Source: Vandiemenella viatica (lineage: Eukaryota; Arthropoda; Insecta; Orthoptera; Morabidae). Taken from it: a DNA stretch of 64,000 nucleotides. Below the pieces are notes generated by a model, which did no database searches, was not told the DNA's origin, and saw only the letters and a program-made list of their open reading frames with translations. Position numbers and translations under genes: made by a program. Positions 12,031 through 22,155 of the stretch are shown piece after piece; the stretch's first letter is position 1, and every line of letters begins with the position of its first letter. The DNA lies in contig CM061920.1 in the NCBI GenBank assembly GCA_031002005.1, forward strand, positions 116,860,095 to 116,924,094. The letters run 5' to 3'.

Positions 12031-12300
12031 CTGGAGATAGCAATTCCGCTGTAATTATATTCCTTCAAGCAGACTGATACTAGTCAATTTTCAAGCAGTA
12101 CTTAGTTTGTAATATATCCTGGGCTGCTAGAATGGTAGGCCTATAGAGTGGATTACAACATAATTAATACTACATAACATTTTGATTCAGGACGTATTGC
12201 AATCAAATTATTTCTTGAAAATAATGGTCTTTTGACTGACTACAATAGTATTAATCCTCAAGGTGGAATGTAGGTATTCACAATGGAATCATGACCTCCA
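12031..12300. repeat. MITE-like unit m3, abutting the cutC stop codon
   Basis: Starts ctggagatagcaattccgct and ends 'caatggaatcatgacctcca', inverted ends of the m1-m3 family. It ends at 12300, one base before the stop codon of cutC (12302-12304, minus strand), so this insertion sets the boundary of that gene's 3' end. Confidence 0.5.
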
Positions 12301-12301
12301 G

Positions 12302-13036
12302 TTAACTCCACTGTTTCACATTTGAATATATAGACACCATTTCTCTAACAATATCAGAGCTTGTAACTAGAAGTGAGGATTCATCACCAGAACCAACAGA
12401 GCATATATTGCTTGCAGAACAAATTTCTTTCTTTACCCTTGCAGATGCATGAAATTCAGATGCTCCTGTAGACATAATAATATTTTTTAAATTAACAGTT
12501 GTTACGCCACCACCTGGCATAATGGAAATTCGGTTTTTGGCCTTTGATATCAAATTTCTAATGACAGAACAGCCTTCTTCTGCAGAATAGGCTTGGCCAC
12601 TAGTGAGAATGCGCGAAAATCCGAGGGAGATTATAGTTTCTAGAGCATCATAAGGATCACGTGTTAGGTCAAAAGCACGGTGAAATGTTATAGGAAGGGG
12701 AGACGTAGATTCCACGATACTTTTGCATGCACGAACGTCTATATCACTCGAAGCTGTCAGTGCTCCAAAAACGAATCCGTCAGCACCTGCTTCTTTTAAC
12801 TGTTTACTATCATATAGAATTGCATCCAACTCATTGGCACTATACACAAAATCAATGCCTCTACGCGGCCTTAACATAACGAATACAGGAATATTTACTA
12901 GTTTTTTCACAACTGTCAGTAATCCAATTGTCGGTGTTAGTCCTCCCTCACTTAGGGCGCTACACAGTTCTAATCGGGATGCTCCTCCATCACTTGCGTT
13001 AACTGCCGATTCAACGATATCTACACAAACTTCCAT
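12302..13036 (-). CDS. cutC: CutC family protein (copper homeostasis protein homologue)
   Basis: An intact 244-codon ORF with an ATG at 13034-13036 matches the whole CutC family, whose members are about 240-270 residues (E. coli and human alike). Visible family features are the start MEVCVDIVESA, ELCSALSEGGLTPT (residues 23-36), VMLRPR (53-58), TFHRAFDLTRDP (about 117-128) and the glycine-rich MPGGGV (about 172-177). These form a TIM-barrel fold thought to bind Cu(I) in the cytosol; the enzymatic role is unsettled. No intron interrupts it. The start is chosen because it aligns with the family N-terminus. The last residues and the stop lie next to MITE unit m3, so the natural C-terminus may have been altered. 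It could be the functional gene or an intact retrocopy. It is the only non-transposon gene I see here. Confidence 0.9.
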   Translation of the reverse strand: MEVCVDIVESAVNASDGGASRLELCSALSEGGLTPTIGLLTVVKKLVNIPVFVMLRPRRGIDFVYSANELDAILYDSKQLKEAGADGFVFGALTASSDIDVRACKSIVESTSPLPITFHRAFDLTRDPYDALETIISLGFSRILTSGQAYSAEEGCSVIRNLISKAKNRISIMPGGGVTTVNLKNIIMSTGASEFHASARVKKEICSASNICSVGSGDESSLLVTSSDIVREMVSIYSNVKQWS

Positions 13037-13620
13037 CTTCTAAATTAGGTACTTTAAGGATTAACTGTAGTTCTTATTCCCGTGCCACAAACATTAAACG
13101 CCGATTAATACATAATGTTAAGGGCTATGTTGAGCATACACGTCTAATTCTTCAGCGGCCTTGTAAAATGACTATATACCAACGATGTACGCTGTCAACA
13201 ACCAGAGACATTTCGAAATATTGTTTGTTACATGTTTATTATCCGATCAGCAAATTTAGCTTTACAGGATAAAGTTGTCTTTTACAAATCATAGCATTCT
13301 TATTGACATGGTTGAGGTCAGCCCATTAGGGCCCCTCAGTAACTACATAACAGTGATACAGTAAAAATTTTGCGACAATAGTGAAAATAATGTTAATAGT
13401 ATTAAAATAGCAATAAGAACAGTTATTAGTATTATATATATATATATATATATATAGAACAATTATCAGCGTGAAAATAGTAAAAAAAAAACCGAAAAAA
13501 ACAGTTGTAATGAAATTGATAACTACACTTTTGTTCATGAAATACATATAATTTAATTTTCAGCGCTGAGGATAATCTTGTTTCACAATATATGGTTTAC
13601 TGGTTCATTTCGTCTTCAAA
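13037..13620. other. Upstream region of cutC; (TA)n microsatellite
   Basis: Presumed promoter side of cutC, with no TATA box or initiator I would defend. A (TA)n tract of about 23 bp lies at 13434-13456. The short open frames are AT-rich noise. Confidence 0.45.
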
Positions 13621-13915
13621 GTCACTGTTCGATTGCTAAATGTCTTGAGGAAGGCGTTTTTTTAGTCTAGTTTGACCCGTTCTTTATTTTGGAATATTTG
13701 CACTCTTTATAACTTGCTATGACTAGCACATCCCCATATTGGACATGCGTACGTTATGAGCGGTCGTAATATGATTTTGTAAATTAATAGGCAGCATTCT
13801 GTTTTTAATGATGATTTTCTGTTTAATACTGGGTATAGTTTGTACAATCTGGCATAGGCTTGGTTTATTTTATTACTAGCTGGTACCCACGACTTTGATA
13901 GTGTTTGTAAAGAAT
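13621..13915 (-). pseudogene. LINE RT C-terminal fragment (3' half of a split element)
   Basis: Minus-strand translation gives NKINQAYARLYKLYP, then SLKTECCLLIYKIILRPL and TYACPIWGCA, the conserved region downstream of the RT catalytic box in jockey-like LINEs. It ends in a degraded stretch near 13621. It is the continuation of the RT piece at 15405-15722; the satellite array 13933-15404 lies between them. Confidence 0.75.
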
Positions 13916-13932
13916 TTGGATTGAAAAATACA

Positions 13933-15404
13933 GGTCGACCACTTTCAACCCCTATATATCCCACAGCCCCATAGCTACCGACATCTAACAACCATAGTGC
14001 ACGATGGGAGACTCGATGCTATTACCACACACAAATGCCAGTCATCAGCACTATGTAGTTCAGGCAGCAAAGTAAAATTTACGGACACATATGTCTTTGA
14101 AGGAAATACGAAAATATCCTTAGATCGACCACTTTCAACCACCATATTTCCCACACTCCCAAAGTTACCGAAATTCGGCCAACGTTGTGATCGATGGGTG
14201 ACTCTGTGTTACTACCACACGCTAAGACCAGTGATCTGCGCTTCAGTAGTTTTGGCTGAAAAGTGATACAAAGGGTCACATACTTTTTGGTAAATATGAA
14301 ATTGCTGCATGTCGATCAGTTTCGACCCCCATATCTCCCACACCCTCATAGCTACCAACATCTAACAACCATACTGCACGACAGGAAAAACGATACTACT
14401 ACAGTATTACACACAAACACCAATGGCCTGTGCTATGTAGTTGGGACAGAAAAGTGACCTAATGCCCATACACATGTCTTTCGTCGAAATACAAAAACAT
14501 CCTTGATCGGCCACTTTCAACCACCATATCTCTCAAAATACCACAGTTACTGAAATTTGTTCAAAGTTGTGATCGATGGGTGACTCTGTGTTACTACCAC
14601 ACGCTAAGACCAGTGATCTGCGCTTCATAGTTTTGGCTGAAAAGTGATACACAGGGTCACATACTTTTTGGTAAATATGAAATTGCTGCAGGTCGACCAA
14701 TTTCAACCCCCATATCTGCCACACCCCCACGGCTACTGACATCTAACAATCCATAGTGCACGACAAGAGACGCGATTCTGCTATCACACACAAAGACCAA
14801 TTATCAATGCTATGTACTTGTGGCAGAAAAGTGACATATGCGGAGACAAATGTCTTTCGTCGAAATACGAAAATATCCTTGATCAGCCACCATATCTCCC
14901 ACAATATCACAGTTACTGAAATTCGGCCGACGTTGTTAGCGAAAGGTGACTCTATGGTACTACCACACACAAACGCCAGTGATGTGCGATAGACAGTTTT
15001 CGCTGAAAAGTGATACACCATGACACATGCGTCTCTGGCAGAAATATGAAATTGCTGCAGGTCGACCACTTTCAACCACCATATCTCCCACACCCCCATT
15101 GCTACCGACATCTAACAACCATAATTCACGACAGTAGACTCGATTCCACCACCACACACAAACAACAACTATGTAGTTGTGGGAAGAAAGTGAAGTATAA
15201 GGAGTCACAAATTTTTGGTCGAAGTATAAAAACGCTCTCCATTGACCAACTTTAATCATCATATCTCCCACATCCCCACAGCTATCGGCATTCGACCATC
15301 GTTGTGCATGACAGGAAACTCCATGCTACTTCCACACACAAACACCAGTGATCTGTGCTAAGTAGTGGCGACTGAAAAGTGAAATATAGGAAAACACACT
15401 TCTA
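13933..15404. repeat. Satellite-like array: eight ~190-bp units with 380-bp dimeric order
   Basis: The landmark tcgaccactttcaacc (or a close variant) recurs at about 13933, 14124, 14313, 14505, 14693, 14882, 15062 and 15243, with spacings of 180-192 bp. Units alternate. Odd units continue 'ccgacatctaacaacca', and even units 2, 4 and 6 continue 'ccgaaattcggccaacgttg' or close variants; unit 8 is a degraded even unit. This gives a roughly 380-bp higher-order period. Minus-strand frames inside (for example 14743-15111) only echo the repeat and are not genes. The array sits inside a LINE RT gene. Confidence 0.85.
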
Positions 15405-15722
15405 TTTTTTTTTATATATAAGATTAATGGGTGTGATCCACGTTAACCGCCTGTCAAGGTCGACACCGAGGTATTTAATTGATTGGTCAGGTGGGTTACA
15501 TGCAATGTTATTTCCCATAATGTGTATCTCTGGTGGGTTTAGTGGGCGTCTCAGTGTTAAAATTTTGGCTTGACATTTTCCCGGGTTTAGAGATAATCGC
15601 CAGTGATTTAACCATTCGGTTAGTTGTGCAATTGCATCCTGTAGGTAATTGCGTGCGTTGTGGATGTCGATGTGTAAAGTGTATACTACTGTGTCATCAG
15701 TATACGTAAGACTGATGGCGTA
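15405..15722 (-). pseudogene. LINE RT core fragment (5' half of a split element)
   Basis: Minus strand reads YTDDTVVYT (catalytic box, normally YADD), IHNARNYLQDAIAQLTEWLNHW, LSLNPGKCQAKILTL and IKYLGVDLDRRLTW. This is the order expected for RT domain 5 onward in jockey-like LINEs. The frame would continue into the fragment at 13621-13915 but for the satellite. The Ala-to-Thr change in the catalytic box marks decay. Confidence 0.8.
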
Positions 15723-16058
15723 GTTAATTTATTTCAATAAAAAGGAGAGCAGTTAAATAAAGTTTTTATTATATCGTATTCATCGGAGATATCCTGTTTT
15801 TACAGCGGTTACTTGATGATTTATAAAAATAATTTATAATTTTGGTATTTAGCGTATCATTTCGTAGGTTCCCGTCAGGAAAGATATGTGCATAACTATT
15901 GTACAATGATATTTAGCGTATCATTTCGTTCGTCACCGCTAGCAAAGATGTGTGCATAACTACTAAATAAATATGGCAGGCATTAGGCAATCTGGACGGA
16001 AATGTTACGAAGTTTATATTTATGCAATAAAAATAAAAAGCATACTTTTGGATCGAAC
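15723..16058. repeat. Spacer with a 64-bp direct duplication (15847-15974)
   Basis: The stretch 15847-15910 (atttagcgtatcatttcgta...gtgcataacta) is repeated at 15911-15974 with a handful of substitutions. The rest is AT-rich with no gene. Confidence 0.7.
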
Positions 16059-16178
16059 TGATCAGATACCGGGAATGAAAAAGTGTTTATTATTATTTTT
16101 TTGGATTTATGGTGAAATGAAGCTTGGACCATAGTAACGACGACAGATTGGTGGATTTGTAGCGGCATACACGCTACC

Positions 16179-16254
16179 GATATACATGCAGAATAGGTGT
16201 GATTAGAAGGCTGAAACCACAGCCTTCTAATCATGCCTATTCTTCATGTGTACC
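16179..16254. mobile_element. 76-bp hairpin MITE with 9-bp TSD
   Basis: Two 34-nt arms (16179-16212 and 16221-16254) are inverted copies with 5 mismatches around an 8-nt loop (gaaaccac). The inner part gattagaaggct / agccttctaatc is perfect. The direct repeat cacgctacc flanks it at 16170-16178 and 16255-16263. The uninterrupted T2 copy has one such site ('ccacgcaac'), which confirms insertion. A 9-bp TSD suggests a Mutator-like source, but nothing inside identifies it. Confidence 0.82.
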
Positions 16255-16459
16255 CACGCTACCTGTCTATACCATGGAGGAAGGAATATATGGAGACGAA
16301 ATAACGCGCAAATCTGAAACCTCATAAAAACAAACCCTCGTCTCCTACTGCGCATGCGCGGCGGCCTCTGGAGGCCATAGGAGCCCTTAAACATTGGGCT
16401 GATGCACTGTGTATGCTGCTGAGAATATTTAATTTTCTAATATTCTAAAGTTTTCTATA

Positions 16460-16530
16460 ATGCCAAGTTGTGTTGCATATAGTTGCACAAACAGACAAGA
16501 TAGGAAAAAACCTGGAATAGCGTTTCATAA
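16460..16530 (+). CDS. THAP zinc-finger first exon of the P-like transposase (partial)
   Basis: From the ATG at 16460 the exon reads MPSCVAYSCTNRQDRKKP and then GIAFHK. This is the start of a THAP domain: Cys-x4-Cys of the C2CH zinc finger followed by the conserved short basic loop and phenylalanine. The coding sequence stops at a consensus splice donor (aa|gtaagt, donor at 16531). THAP domains bind the terminal and subterminal DNA of P-type transposons, and they also occur in host proteins. No second exon was found before the LINE insertion at 16976, nor in the 3' arm, so the gene is truncated. Too short to appear as a long open frame. Confidence 0.75.
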
Positions 16531-16975
16531 GTAAGTCACATTGTAATTATCGTTCTTGAAGTATCTGACAGGTAACTGCAACATTAGGGCCATTCGCTAT
16601 AAATTTATTCATTGTTCTCAATAGGATCATATCGTTCTCAAATTTTTGTTGTTGTAGTGTAGACAATTAGCATATGTTACTATTTTGCACCTGAAAAGGT
16701 AGCCTTATTGTAGAAAAGTATTGAAAATTTAATGTAAGCGGGTCATGTTTACATCGCAACATAGTGAATATGGTATTCTGCAGGCTTTCCTCAAGTTTCA
16801 GTTTACACTTAAAGTGTATGATTAAATACATTATACTGAAGGTATATGTTGAAATTAGTTGTGATAATTTATGGTACATGAACTATGAATCCTGACATTG
16901 TCAATGTTGTTGTAGCTAGAACTGTAGCTTAAAATGAATTTTGTGTGTTGAGGTGGGTAACACTATTATGGCCAT

Positions 16976-19900
16976 TTTTTTTTTTTTTTTTTTTTCTTCT
17001 GTCATCAGTCTTTCGACTGGTTTGATGCAATCCTCCATCCGTTCCTATCTTATGCTAACCTCTTCATTTCTACATACCCCTTACAACGCACGTCCTCAAT
17101 TTTCTGCTTCATATATTCTAATCTCTGTCTTCCTCTATAGTTCTTACCTTCCACTGTTCCCTCCACCAGCAAATTAACAAATCCAGCATGTCTCAAAATA
17201 TGACCTACCAGCCTGTCTCTTCTTTCTGTAATCTTCTTCCACAAACTTCTTTTCTCACCCAACAATTCCAAAACTCGTTCATTTCTTACTTTGTCAGTCC
17301 ACTTAATTTTCAGCATTCTTCTGTAGCACCACATTTCAAATGCTACAATTTTCTTTATTTCCGGTATTCTTAAAGTCCATGTTTCGCTACCATAAAGTGC
17401 TGTGCTCCACACAAAGAGTTTTAAAAAGTTCTTTCTAATTCCTAAATCAATATTTGAAACTAAAAGGTTTCTCTTTTTCATAAAGGCTCGTTTTGCAAGT
17501 GCCATTCTGCTTTTAACATCACTCCTGCTTCGGCCATCGGTTGTAATTTTGCTTCCCAAGTAACACAACTCACTTACTTCTAATTTTGCATCCGATCCTA
17601 TTTTTATATTTAATCTACTAGTATTGGTATCATTTCTGCTACATTTCATCACTTTTGTCTTGCTTTGATTTATATTCAGTCCAAAATCTTCCTTCAGTAT
17701 TTTGTTCATGCCATTCAATAACTTCTCAATATCTTCAGCCCTCTCTGCTAAAACGACAATGTCATCAGCAAATTGTAGCATACTGATTTCTTCTCCATGA
17801 AAACTTATGCCACATGAAAATTTTTTTTTGACTTTCTTCATTGCTTCTTCTACATACAAGACTACAACCTTATCTCACACCCTTTTTAACTGATGCATGT
17901 CTCTCGTGATTCTCTACTTTTATTATAGCCACTTGATTCTTATATAGTTTATAGAGTATTCTTCTATCTCGATACATTAGACCTGACTTCTTTAAAATTT
18001 TGAACATCTTGTCCCACTTAACATTATCAAAAGCTTTTTCTAAATCAACAAATGCCATAAAAGTATCTTTGTTTTTCTTGATCTGCCCTTCAAGTATTAA
18101 TCTTAAAGACAGAATTGCTTCCCTTGTACCGCGATTTTTCCTAAACCCAAACTGGTCTTCACCTACTATCTCCTCTACTACCCTTTCCATCCTTCTGTAT
18201 ATTATTCTGGACAGTAATTTTGAAGCATGTGATGTAAGACTAATGGTGCGATAATTCTCACATTTGTCGGCTTGTGCTTTCTTTGAAAGTGTGAAGATGA
18301 TATTTTTATTAAAATCAGTTGGAATTTCTCCTGTTTCATAACTTTTTAATATCAGCTTGAATAATCTTTCGATTCCTTCTTCTCCTAAGGCTTGAGAAGT
18401 TCTGCAGGGATCTCATCAATTCCAACTGCCTTATTTGCTTTCAAGTCGTTCAGAGCTTTATTAAATTCTGTCCTCAAAACAGGATCTCCTAAGTCATCCA
18501 TGTCGACATCGCCTTCCTTTTCCATTACACTATTGTTCAAGTCGTCCCCAACATACAGTTTCTCAATATATTCCTTCCATCGGTTAGCTCTATCTTCTGA
18601 GCTTCAAAGAGGTTTCCCATCAGCAGCTTTAATGTTCATAGCTCTTTGCTTCATTTCTCCAAAATTCTGTTTAATCTTCCTATTTGCCACATCTACTTTA
18701 CCTACGACCATTTCCCTTTCTACTTCTTCACACTTTTCTTGTAGCCATTTTTCTTTTGCTATTTTGCATTTCCTATTTATTTGATTTCTAAATTGTCTGT
18801 ACTGCTTTCTTCCTGCTTTGTCCTGAACATTTTTGTACCTTCTCCTCTGATCTATCGGCTCCAAAATTTCTTCTGTGATCCAAGGTTTTCTGGCAGCTTG
18901 TTCCCTAAAACCTAATGTTTCTTTACCAGCTTTCATTATTTCGGTCTTTAATGTATTCCATTCATCCTCGGTTGCGCTCCTTTCAGAGTTACTTCTTACG
19001 CTCAAGTTTACCATTTGTGCAAATTCTTCTCTCGTACTAGATTGTTTCAGTTTATTCACTTCCAGTTTGTTTTGCTCATGCTGCTTCCTTATTCGCTTGA
19101 ATTTCAGCCTGCACTTCATTACTATCAAATTATGGTCAGAGTCTATGTCTGCTCCTGGGTACCCATTACAGTCTAGAACTTGATTCCTGAATCGCTGTTT
19201 GACCATGATATAATCTAGCTGGTATCTGCCTGTATCCTCAGGACGTTTCCAGGTGTATATTCTTCTTACATGGTTCTGAAACAGTGTGTTTGCCACTACT
19301 AGCTTATATCTTTCATAAAATTCTAGCAACCAGATTCCTGGCTCATTTCTTTCTCCTAGACCAAAACTTCCTACAGTATTCCCCTCTTTTCCTTCTCCCA
19401 CTATTGCATTCCAACCACCCATGATTATTAGATTTTCCTCCCCCTTTACATAATGAATTAATTCTTCAATTTCAGCATATATTTTTTCTCTTTCTTTGTC
19501 ATATTCCTGTGACGTTGGCATATACACTTGTACTAATGTGGTTGGAACGGGCTTAGTTTTTAACCTCATCAAAATAATCCTGTCACTAAACTGTTCATAA
19601 AAACTCACCCGTTTCCCTACTTTCTTGTTCAATACAAATCCTATACCAGTGATTCCATTGACAGCTTGTGTGCTAATTATCCTGTGTTCCCCAGACCAGA
19701 AATCCTGTGCGTCCTTCCATTTAATCTCGCTTATCCCAACAACATCTAACATAAGTTGTTCCATCTCGCTTTTTAAGTTTCTAACCTACCTGCCCTATTC
19801 AGACTTCTAACATTCCACGCTCCGACTCGTAGAATGTTTCTATCCATTCTAATGACTCCTCCCTGAGCAGTCCCCACCTGGAGATCCGACTGGGGGACTA

Positions 19901-20280
19901 TTTTACCTCCGGAATATTTTACCCAGGAAGAAGCCATCATGATATATGTAATTTGAGAAGATTACATGTGCTCGGGATACCCTTTGGGTCTTTAATGCAG
20001 TGGTTTCCCGTTGCCTTCTGCATCCCATACCGTTGATCATTTTTGATTCATCCACCTTTAGGGGCCGTTTCCAACCCCAAGGACAAGAGGGTGCCCTTAA
20101 CCGCTCCCCGCTCTTTCGCCCTCCTTTCGGAGGCCGTTGGCAAGCAGTGGGTGACTACTTATACCGGGAATTTTTCAGTCGCCAGAGCCTCGTCCGTGCA
20201 AACAGGGTGCACCACGTGAAGGAGAGATTGACATTTGGTTGGGAAAGGCTAGTATAGTCCCTCCCAAATCCTTACACCCC
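16976..20280 (-). mobile_element. Full-length RTE-like LINE inserted in P-like copy beta (3305 bp)
   Basis: The element lies on the minus strand. Its poly-A tail appears as a T-run at about 16975-16995, and the 5' end is at 20280. Both sides carry attatggccat (16965-16975 and 20281-20291), an 11-bp TSD. It has about 420 bp of 5' UTR (19858-20280) and one long ORF with endonuclease and RT. The 3' tail sequence 'catcagtctttcgactggtt' is one I recall from arthropod LINEs of this kind. Confidence 0.88.
17050..19857 (-). pseudogene. Endonuclease-reverse transcriptase of an RTE-like LINE, inactivated
   Basis: The ORF probably began at the ATG at 19855-19857 (MDRNILRVGAWNVRSLN, an apurinic-endonuclease-type start). 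The endonuclease (19764 to about 19120) ends at DSDHNLIVMKC. Its catalytic GDWNA motif is GGWNA, so one Asp is lost. A linker runs to 18604. The RT follows with QFGFRKNRGTREAIL, FVDLEKAFDNV and LQFADDIVVLAE (catalytic FADD), and then a C-terminal domain (SETWTLR ... MLKIKWTD). Breaks: a frameshift between 19764 and 19850, a stop at 18604-18606, a 1-base deletion near 18395, and a stop plus a short deletion at about 17860-17870 in the GVRQGCPLSP region. RTE assignment is from motif style and is not certain. Confidence 0.88.
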
Positions 20281-21030
20281 ATTATGGCCATGGTGATGCT
20301 ATTTGATGATTGATTTTCATGCAAATTGACGAAACTAATGAAAAATCAAGAGTACTTTTTTTTATATCTCCCTTAGTGCTCTAGATATCAAATATCAAAA
20401 ATTAGTTACAGGTCATAGTTCCCTGTGCCTTTGGTGACATTTTTATTCTGGCCCAGGCCTCGTTTTAATCTAACGACAAGGATTAGTAAAAGGATTAAAC
20501 ACCCAAACTGCAAGTACAGCAAATTATCTTTTGGTCCAGTCCACATCATAACCTAACAAACTCAATTTGGAGACATTATATCTCGAGAACTAAGCACAAT
20601 ACCAAAAAAATTTATTCTTAATTTTTGATTTGTCTCGTCGAGTTACATAATAATCCATCATCAAATTACGGTGCCATGGTTGTATTATGATTTCCTTGAG
20701 GTTTTTGTGCCATTTCCCGTGTTTCTCCGGCCGAGCAATATGGCGGCCTACCCCACGCCACTTCTCTCTACCCGGTTTCACTCCAGTGTGTGGTGAAGGT
20801 CCCTTGCGTCGTCTCCGTACATTCCTTCCTCCATGGTCTATACAGTTGGAGTCATGGAGGAAAGAAATATATGGAGACGACGCAAGAGACCATAACCACG
20901 CATTGAAGTGACGCCGGGTGGAGGAGGAGTGGGGGGGGGGGGATGGGCTAGGCCTCATCCATGCAGACACGGGGTATATGTACAAAAACCTCAAGGGGAT
21001 TCTAGGATAAACGTAACGCCGCAATCTGCT

Positions 21031-21446
21031 GATGGATTATTATTTAACTTGGTGAGACAAATAAAAAATGAAGAATAAAATTTTTTGATATCCTGCTTAG
21101 TTTTCGAGATATTCCGTCTAATATGTGAGATGTTTTTGGTTGAAACTCAGAAGAAAACATTGGTCAAAGTCAAATTTGATGATGTATTCTTATTTGAAAA
21201 GACGAGACAAATAAAGAATAAAAACTTTCGATATCTTGCCTAGTTCTCGAGATATAATGTCTCATAAGTGAGAAGTCTTGAGTTGAAATGCAGAAGAAAA
21301 ATTTCGCAAAACTCAAATTTGATGATGGATGCTTATATAACACAACGAAAAAATTGAAAATAAAGAATAAAATTTTTCGATATTTTGCTTAGTTTGCGGG
21401 ATATACTGTCTCGAAATTGAGGGGATTGGGTTAGGACGCGGCCTGG
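21031..21446. repeat. Three ~146-bp tandem units in the P-like 3' arm
   Basis: Units start at about 21031, 21181 and 21324 with gatgatggattcttat-type sequence. Each carries 'gataaaattttttgatatc.tgc.tag.t..cgagatat' and a gagatgtttttggttgaaat-like part. Related arms have fewer units: one recognisable at 20580-20660 (copy beta) and two each at about 37880-38110 and 39650-39905. Unit number therefore varies between copies. Confidence 0.75.
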
Positions 21447-21653
21447 ACCAAAAATTAATTCTGCCAAAGCCACAATTAATTATATGGTGGACAAACAGAA
21501 TGAATATTTCAGTTTTATTACTACCACTTGTGGTTAGGTTGAAATGCGGCCTAGACCAGAAAAATAGTTATGTTGTTACCATACATTGTAAGCTTAATTG
21601 GGTATAGCTGGAAGTAGTTTCCATCGCGATATACGTTTTGTCACTAACATGGT

Positions 21654-21895
21654 ACCGGGCGTGGTGGTGTAACGGATAGCGTTCTGGCCTCGCATTCGGA
21701 AGGACCGCGGTTCGAATCCCCGTCCGGGCATCCTGATTTCTGTTTTCCATGGTTTCCCAAATCACTCCAGGCAAATGCCGGGATGCTTCCCTAAAAAGGC
21801 CATGGCCGAATTCCTTCCCATTCCTTGCCCCCATCCTTTCCAGTCTCTAAAGACCTCGCTGTTGAGAGACGTAAAGCAGTTAAAAAAAAAAACTC
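21654..21895 (+). mobile_element. SINE-A, best-preserved copy
   Basis: A tRNA-derived head has an A box (tggtgtaacggatagcgttc) and B box (GGTTCGAATCCC) followed by the SINE-A body and an A-run at 21882-21892. The repeat acatggt occurs at 21647-21653 and 21896-21902, a 7-bp TSD. The uninterrupted homologue near 38510 (minus strand) confirms the insertion site inside P-like copy alpha. Confidence 0.88.
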
Positions 21896-22155
21896 ACATG
21901 GTTCTCATGAAATTACTAACAATGGTAGATAAATTCTTTGTCCCTTATGCAATACAAGATGGCATTATAAAACAATTATGCACATTAGAAAATGAAATAA
22001 TCACAGCATACAACACAATGTGAACTTTGCATTTGCATGGATTCGCAATATGGCCGCTGCCGCGACCGCGCATGCGTAGTATCAGCCGAGAGTTTAGATG
22101 CGGTGTCATTTCTCCTCCATATATTTCCCTCCTCCATGGTTGGAGTATATTGTGG

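Larger units (their letters stand above)
16273..20835 (+). mobile_element. P-like (THAP) DNA transposon copy beta, interrupted by a LINE
   Basis: Left TIR: CATGGAGGAAGGAATATATG then gagacga. Right TIR (reverse complement of the end at 20835): CATGGAGGAAGGAATGTACG then gagacga. The octamer gtctatac flanks both ends perfectly (16265-16272 and 20836-20843), the TSD length of P elements. Inside, a THAP-type first exon lies at 16460-16530. The RTE-like LINE occupies 16976-20280, and the 3' arm follows (20292-20835). Without the LINE the element is about 1.25 kb, too short to encode a full transposase, so it is a deletion derivative. Confidence 0.88.
20853..22138 (-). mobile_element. Non-autonomous P-like element copy alpha (1286 bp, contains a SINE)
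   Basis: Ends reading inward: catggaggaaagaaatatat at 20853 and, from the other side, catggaggagggaaatatat at 22138. The octamer gttggagt flanks both (20845-20852 and 22139-22146). The sequence runs 5' to 3' on the minus strand: 5' UTR, an ATG followed by PSCIA and a stop (near 21990), then directly the 3' region, then a 3' arm with three roughly 146-bp tandem units. All transposase coding after the first codons is missing. A SINE-A is inserted at 21654-21895. The pre-insertion site is the T1 repeat, one base from copy beta's TSD. Confidence 0.88.

Noticed and set aside
12302..13036. Recent bacterial transfer as the origin of cutC
   Set aside because: CutC proteins are widespread in animals, and codon use and context show nothing bacterial. 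No transfer needs to be invoked.
14743..15271. Overlapping long frames on both strands in the 190-bp array
   Set aside because: They arise because the repeat unit lacks stops in some frames. The predicted peptides simply repeat with the satellite and show no domain.
20430..21600. A single large foldback element spanning both arms
   Set aside because: The inverted arms are the adjacent 3' ends of two separate P-like insertions (beta and alpha), each bounded by its own TIR and 8-bp TSD.
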